Assembly: GCF_000005505.3 (NCBI RefSeq)
Contig: NC_016134.3
Location: 44,048,650-44,112,649 of the forward strand
Source: Brachypodium distachyon
Lineage: Eukaryota; Streptophyta; Magnoliopsida; Poales; Poaceae
DNA length: 64,000 nt
Direction of reading: 5' to 3'
Under the pieces are notes generated by a model that made no database searches, was not told the DNA's origin, and saw only the letters and a list, made by a program, of their open reading frames with translations. Made by a program: the position numbers and the translations under genes. Shown one piece after another: positions 59,220 through 64,000 of this stretch (position 1 is the stretch's first letter; the number at the start of each line of letters is the position of its first letter).

Positions 59220-62200
59220 TGTAACAGCCCAAGAGCAATCCTTTTCCTTTTAAATCCTTTTAGACTGTTTTGTAATTTAATTATTGTCATCATCTTGTCA
59301 TGCTCATGTCATCACCAACATTTTGCCATGTCATTAGAATCATCTCACATGAAATATTTTTTTTGCTCGCACAAAATGTCACTTCTTTTGTGTTGTCATT
59401 TGTTGTGTTGTAAAAGCCTAAAATTATTTTATAAAAATCCTAATTTGAGTTGACAAATTAATTCGGTTTAATTAAACCTAGCCTCTTGCCTCTTACCTTA
59501 TTGCGAAAAGCTAAATTTGCAAAACCTGTATTTTTGTTTGAGTCTTTTGTTGGCTCAAAAGCCCACTAAACCAAACCTTAGTTTCCTAGCCTATAAAGCT
59601 GGCTCTTTTCCCTCTTTTCCTTTCTTCCTCTCCCTTTTCCTCCTGCCGCCGCCAGCACCTTCTACATCCTTGATCCCCTTCTTCTTCCTTCTCCAGGCGC
59701 CCCCTTCTCCTCCCATGGCCGGCGCCTCCCCTTGCTCTCTCTCCCCGTGGCTCCCTCTCCTCGCGCGCCTCCCTCTCTCCCTTGCTGTCTCCCCGCGACC
59801 ACCTCGTCTCGCCGGGGCCGCCTCGTGCCCTGCTGCTCCCCACGCCGGTGACCACCCCCCACGCGCGCCCCCTGCCGCCAAGCTGCCCCGGGCGCCTCCC
59901 TCACGAGACCCGCGAGCTTCTCCGCGGAGCTCCGTCGACCTCGCCGGCGCCGCCGCTCCTCTACTCCCCATGCCATCGGCCTCCTCGTTGGCCACCCCTG
60001 CCCCGAGCTCGTCGCCACCGGTTCTGCTCCTGGCCGCGTCGCCGCCTGTTGTGGCCTCGCGCCGGCGCCTCCCCTTGCTCCAGCGCCGTCGACCTCACCG
60101 CCGGCGAGCTCTTCTGCCCCCTCCGTGCACTGCTTCCTGCGGGCTGCGCTGCCCTCGCCTGCTGCTCGCCGCCGATTGCCTCCAGCCTGCAGGCCCAGCT
60201 TGCCCAGCTTGCCCAAGACCAGGCCGAAGTCCATCTCCCAAACCCAGGCTCGTTGCCCTCTTCCCTTTCTCTTTTCTTTTCTGGTTTTCCTTAAAATGTT
60301 TCCCTTACGTGTGGGCCCTACTTGTCAGCTGTTTCTCCTTGTGTGTTCTGTTGCTGCTACTGTCCGCTGCTCCACCGTGTGTTTTGCCGTGCCCCTTCGC
60401 TAGCCCGAGTCTTTGCCTTGCACACGTGAAGACCGAAGAATCTCGGCTACAACCACGACAAATGAACGACTACATCATCTACTCGACTACGTGTACGACT
60501 ATCTCGTCTACGTCGACTACTTCCTCTACATCGCGACGCCGCACGTGTCCAAAGTATAACGAGCGACCGTCCCGTGAGCCGACCGTCCTTTAACGTAGAC
60601 CCATAGGTTGCGACCGATGTTATTCATGTGTTGTATGAGATGCCCGTGTTTGTATCGATGGTACCCATAGTTGCAGGTACCTTATTGCCACCGGCATGTG
60701 CAATCCTATTCGACTCGTTTGTTTGGTGTGTTGTTCTTGTTTTAAAGCATGCATGGCACCTATTCATGTCATGATCATACATGCTAAAATAACTATAACC
60801 TTGTTGTTGTAGATAATTATTAAATGCTCTCTTTGCATATGGAGTTGTATAGATGCTATGTGTAGTGTTTTCGGACTCCATTTAACTTGGTAATTTATAT
60901 ATCGGATTTACTTTTGGAATCCTTAATATGACATGCATCATCCCTCTATGTCATGCATCATCTTTTGATTGCGCATATCAATTACCTTGTGTATCTTGTA
61001 TGCTTATACTTTCCTTTTATGTGGTGTATTTGCTTCTTCCTCGCTAGTCTTCGATTCCTATGACGACGACTATGCTTGTGTTCTTTTTCCAGGATTCTTG
61101 TTGCAATTCCGGGCAATTGAGTACTCCAGGCAAGCAGTCCTTTCTTGACCAAGTTGATTCTACCTATTGCTTCTCCTTCAATCTTGCATTAAGTTACGAT
61201 CTCAGTCTTGTCACGATGTCTCTAGGTTGCATAGCTTATTAGTCAGCTCTACTTATTGCCCTATGTCTTGTTACTTGTTCTAATACCATGTCACCCATGT
61301 TTGCTTGTTGCCCTAGTTCTTGGTCATTAGATGTCATGCTTAAGTTGCGAGTCTAGTGTCCTTACTTCGGGGTTCCACAATTGCTACATCCACATGCTAC
61401 TTCCTGTATTTAAATTGCAATTGTTAAACCGTGACATATTATTACCTGTAACAAGTCAACGATGGGAGGCCGTGCTCTAACGCACTGGTGATTTGTTCCA
61501 TTTGTGCCGACCTAAGGACTGAGTTCTCGTTTTCGCTGATCCAAGAAACATCGCGCTAACCGCTCGTGGGAGAAGATATGGCTTCCCCCTCGACTCAGTA
61601 CTTGATCCTCAGCTCTTTCAGGGGGCACATAGCTCGGGCGTTACATTTGACATTTGCATTGCATGCACACAGAGATTTGTGGAGACTTGTTGGTGACTTT
61701 GCATTCATATAGGATTGCGGCACTAGTCTGGAGTGGTCATCCAGCGGGCTCTGAACCACTGCCAGCTGTCCTCGCAACTCTTGAGTCCGTACGACGCTTC
61801 GACCGGGCTCTCATTTCGGATAGACTTAGTTGGGTGGTCCTCCTGAATTAGTTGTGGAATTTGGAAACGTCGTGTCGCTCAATCCAGCCAGCGCACATTT
61901 GAGTGTGAGCACGCTTGGTATTCGTGGGTTGGTCGAACGTGTACGGGTAAATTGGTGCACTCTGCAAGGATAAATCTTTCGGAAAACTGTGTCCGCGGTT
62001 ATGGACGACTTGAAGGTCATTACTTGATCATAGAGAACTTTATCAATTTAATCTCAAAAACTTGAGTAGTAATTAGCTTTAATCATGGATATGCTTAAAA
62101 CTGCTTAAGTGTGAGTGACTTTGGATCATTTCCTCACAAGGGGTTGAGGGGGTGATTAGAGATTGTGTTTGGTTGGTGTTAGTTATAAGAAGATCAGCTC

Positions 62201-62798
62201 ACTTAGTAGACGCTTCTCATCCTCTCATTAGACGAAGTCATTAGAGTGTCTCTACAGATATCTGCTGCTGCATAACCCCACTTTATCCATCCTTTGAGAC
62301 TTGTTGCATATTTAGTTTAGTTCTTCCCGTAAGTCTTGCGAGTACTTTGTACTCAGTTGCTTTGCAATGTTGTTTTCTTCAGAGGTTCCAGCATAGCAGG
62401 TGAGCCGCTAGCTTCTTCGTAGAGCAAGACGTTGGATTCGATGTTTAGCCAGGAGATCCAGATCAGGGTTCTGAGACTCGTGGCGGGTTTCCTTCCAGCT
62501 TCCAGCCTCTTCAGGCCATGCTCGGGCATAGTTCGACTTCCGATGATGTAATGATGTAATGTTGGGACAGGTGTCCTCTCTTTGTAATATTTGTTATTCT
62601 GCTCCTTGTAAGAGTTTTGTAATTACTCTCTTCTGTAGAGTTTTGGTAATGATATTCATGTTGCAAAATCCTGCGATGATCGCATTAATGCATGTATGTA
62701 GTGAAGTGTTTATCGTAGGTTAAGAACCTAAGGCTTGAATTATGCAAATGTTAGCAGTTTGGGGCTAAATTGCATAATTCCGGTCCTGAGGTCTTACA
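59220..62798 (+). mobile_element. Solo LTR, 3.58 kb, with 5-bp target duplication
   Basis: The element starts TGTAACAGCCC and ends GGTCTTACA, so it has TG...CA ends with the inverted pair TGTAA/TTACA. The same five bases, CAATG, precede it (59215-59219) and follow it (62799-62803). No second LTR, primer-binding site or gag/pol lies in the window, so it is a solo LTR left by LTR-LTR recombination. The very long LTR suggests a Gypsy-type or LARD-like family. A TATAAA lies at 59592-59597. The long plus-strand open frame at 59517-60593 is Pro/Ser/Leu low-complexity and not a known protein. Strand is given by the TATA position and is provisional. Confidence 0.85.
59592..59597 (+). promoter_or_regulatory. 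Probable TATA box inside the solo LTR
   Basis: TATAAA within cctataaagctgg, about 370 bases into the LTR, followed by a CT-rich leader. This is the usual layout of an LTR promoter. Confidence 0.4.
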
Positions 62799-62980
62799 CA
62801 ATGTCTGTCCTGTGCGACACCAACTGCATCAACAGTTCACCACCATGTTGGCTAAAGAGCTTTTTCTTCAACATTTTCACCTTGTACCGCTTAACTTACT
62901 GATTATTAAGATTACACAGAGAACCAAAAGAAGAAAGCATGGGCCACTGGCCACAGATAGACCGATTAAACCTGAATGAT

Positions 62981-64000
62981 CTGAAAAATGGTAAATAAAT
63001 ACATAATGTGTTATTTTCTTGAGATTGACATTCTCCGGTTTGTTGTTGTAGTATTAAAAATCAACCATTTTCATAAACTAGTGGTTTAATATACAAACTA
63101 TCAGAAAACTACAAACTAGAATTAAGACCAATTTCACATGACTATATGGCAGTCAACATCATGCCCCAGAACCCTTAAATATGTAGTTTTGTGAGAAAGG
63201 TTGGTCACTAAATCTAGATATAGTTTTGTGGTAGTTTGTTCATTAAAATTTCTATGTTGTAAGTTTGCATACACCATCGGGCACTAAATTTATTACTCCC
63301 TCCGTTCCTAATTAAATTTTTGTTGTGGTTTTAATTCACATTTGAACTAAAACCACAATTTAGGAACGGAGGGAGTAGTTGCAAAGAGTACCAGCAAAGA
63401 GTACCAGCAAAAACCAAATCGCAGAGTTATTATTAATTGTTACCTTTGATGGACTTGCTGCAGTTGGGCATCTCCATCGTTGTGTCCGTGCTGCAGGACT
63501 GCCGGCGGAGAGCGGCAACAGCGTCAGCATCAGTGCCCAACAGAGCCTATCTATCTACATGTATTTATATGGCCGGGTACGTACGCAGTAATATTCCAGA
63601 TGGCCGGCAGCAGCGTTCACAACTCAACTACTGCTAGCTATGCTAAACAAATACTATCATAATCTTAAGTTAAATAAATTAATACCAGTATTATTCGATC
63701 GAGATAACACTTCACACCAGACCCATATCACTTTTGATTAACTTCTCTGCTAAGCAAGGCAAAATTTTCGCACACAGATCAAGCTGCAAATCTACAAAGT
63801 TGCTAAACAACATGCTCGCAATTTGGAAAAGAAAAGAAAAACGTTTTAAAGACCGTCTAGATACATATAGTTGGACTGCAGACTTGCTTGTGTTCACATC
63901 GATCCTAGAATCTCAACAAACATGCCCACTATGTGCCTAATAATACACATACGGTTTTCAGTTAGCTTCCGAGAATCATGAACCAGCTAGCTAGCTAGCA
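62981..64000. other. Region upstream of the WAK pseudogene fragment
   Basis: AT-rich DNA. The expected extracellular exons of a WAK gene are not recognised here. A MITE at 63296 is the only clear element. Confidence 0.4.
63296..63375. mobile_element. Stowaway MITE
   Basis: Ends CTCCCTCCGTTCCTAATTAA and complement with TA on both sides. It has the same loop style (ttcacatttgaactaaaacc) as the elements at 6400, 51907 and 55271, with a small deletion in one arm. Confidence 0.88.

Larger units (their letters stand above)
58295..62980 (-). pseudogene. Wall-associated-kinase-like receptor kinase, split by a solo LTR
   Basis: The minus-strand frame at 59293-58295 encodes an almost complete Ser/Thr kinase domain of the WAK type: [56 protein letters not shown] and GYFDPTYYYTGRLTEKSDVY. 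The upstream part lies at 62980-62799, beyond an inserted LTR. It holds a transmembrane segment (VASGPCFLLLVLCVILIISK) and, after a one-base frame slip, a basic juxtamembrane stretch with SQHGGELLMQLVSHRTDI. Taking one copy of the target duplication, this joins AERVIISLEE in frame. Other defects: the Gly loop is replaced by GEGGQEVDEGGQVPVYKG, and the DFG motif reads GFG (KVSGFGTSR). No extracellular GUB/EGF exons occur in the remaining window. Known WAKs bind pectin fragments at the cell surface. This copy is very unlikely to be functional. Confidence 0.85.

Noticed and set aside
59517..60593. 358-codon Pro/Ser/Leu-rich ORF
   Set aside because: It lies wholly inside the solo LTR, is low-complexity, and matches no gag/pol or host domain I know.

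Overview
The window looks like nuclear DNA from a grass, most likely a cool-season (Pooideae) grass such as a wheat/barley/Brachypodium relative. The basis is multi-exon genes with GT-AG introns, GC-rich first exons, and more than ten Stowaway MITEs with CTCCCTCCGT-type ends and TA target duplications, plus PIF/Harbinger, LINE and Helitron-like remnants. I cannot fix the species. There is no sign of prokaryotic or organellar DNA.

Layout, left to right. (1) 1-1764: the 3' end of a MAP kinase kinase 3 (MKK3) gene, with the end of the kinase domain and the NTF2-like tail. (2) 4180-4938: an intronless TLC-domain membrane protein. (3) 7762-5699, minus strand: a plastid 3-oxoacyl-ACP reductase (FabG-type SDR) in 11 exons, several with GC-AG introns. 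(4) 11192-12127: an intronless plant-specific nuclear-type protein (DUF7950-like). (5) 12.1-20.6 kb: an accessory block with foldback and tandem repeats and a 2.65-kb PIF/Harbinger transposon carrying a decayed transposase. (6) 20681-21561: a DUF1218-type four-helix membrane protein. (7) 22111-25388: a mitochondrial Iojap-related / RsfS ribosome-silencing-factor homologue. (8) 25.4-32.6 kb: mostly intergenic, with MITEs, a Helitron-like terminus and short direct repeats. (9) 32.6-42.9 kb: a long gene for a Ser/Pro-rich basic protein of the BPP / At1g27850 type. It has two candidate 5' untranslated first exons, a RING-H2 gene relic in its 5' intron and a C-terminal CaaX box. (10) 45232-57337: a complete 24-exon exocyst SEC10 gene whose introns hold MITEs, an RNase H-like retroelement relic and a duplicated exon tail. 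(11) 58295-62980, minus strand: a wall-associated-kinase-like pseudogene split by a 3.58-kb solo LTR with a perfect CAATG target duplication.

The genes do not form a pathway. They are independent housekeeping or signalling genes: MAPK signalling, plastid fatty-acid synthesis, organelle translation, secretion and microtubule/wall functions. I did not find a clearly undescribed biological system. The most informative observations are the solo LTR inside the WAK pseudogene, the clustering of GC-AG introns, the two first exons plus CaaX tail of the BPP-like gene, the exon-tail duplication in SEC10, and the 21-bp direct repeats flanking the 5.3-kb accessory block.
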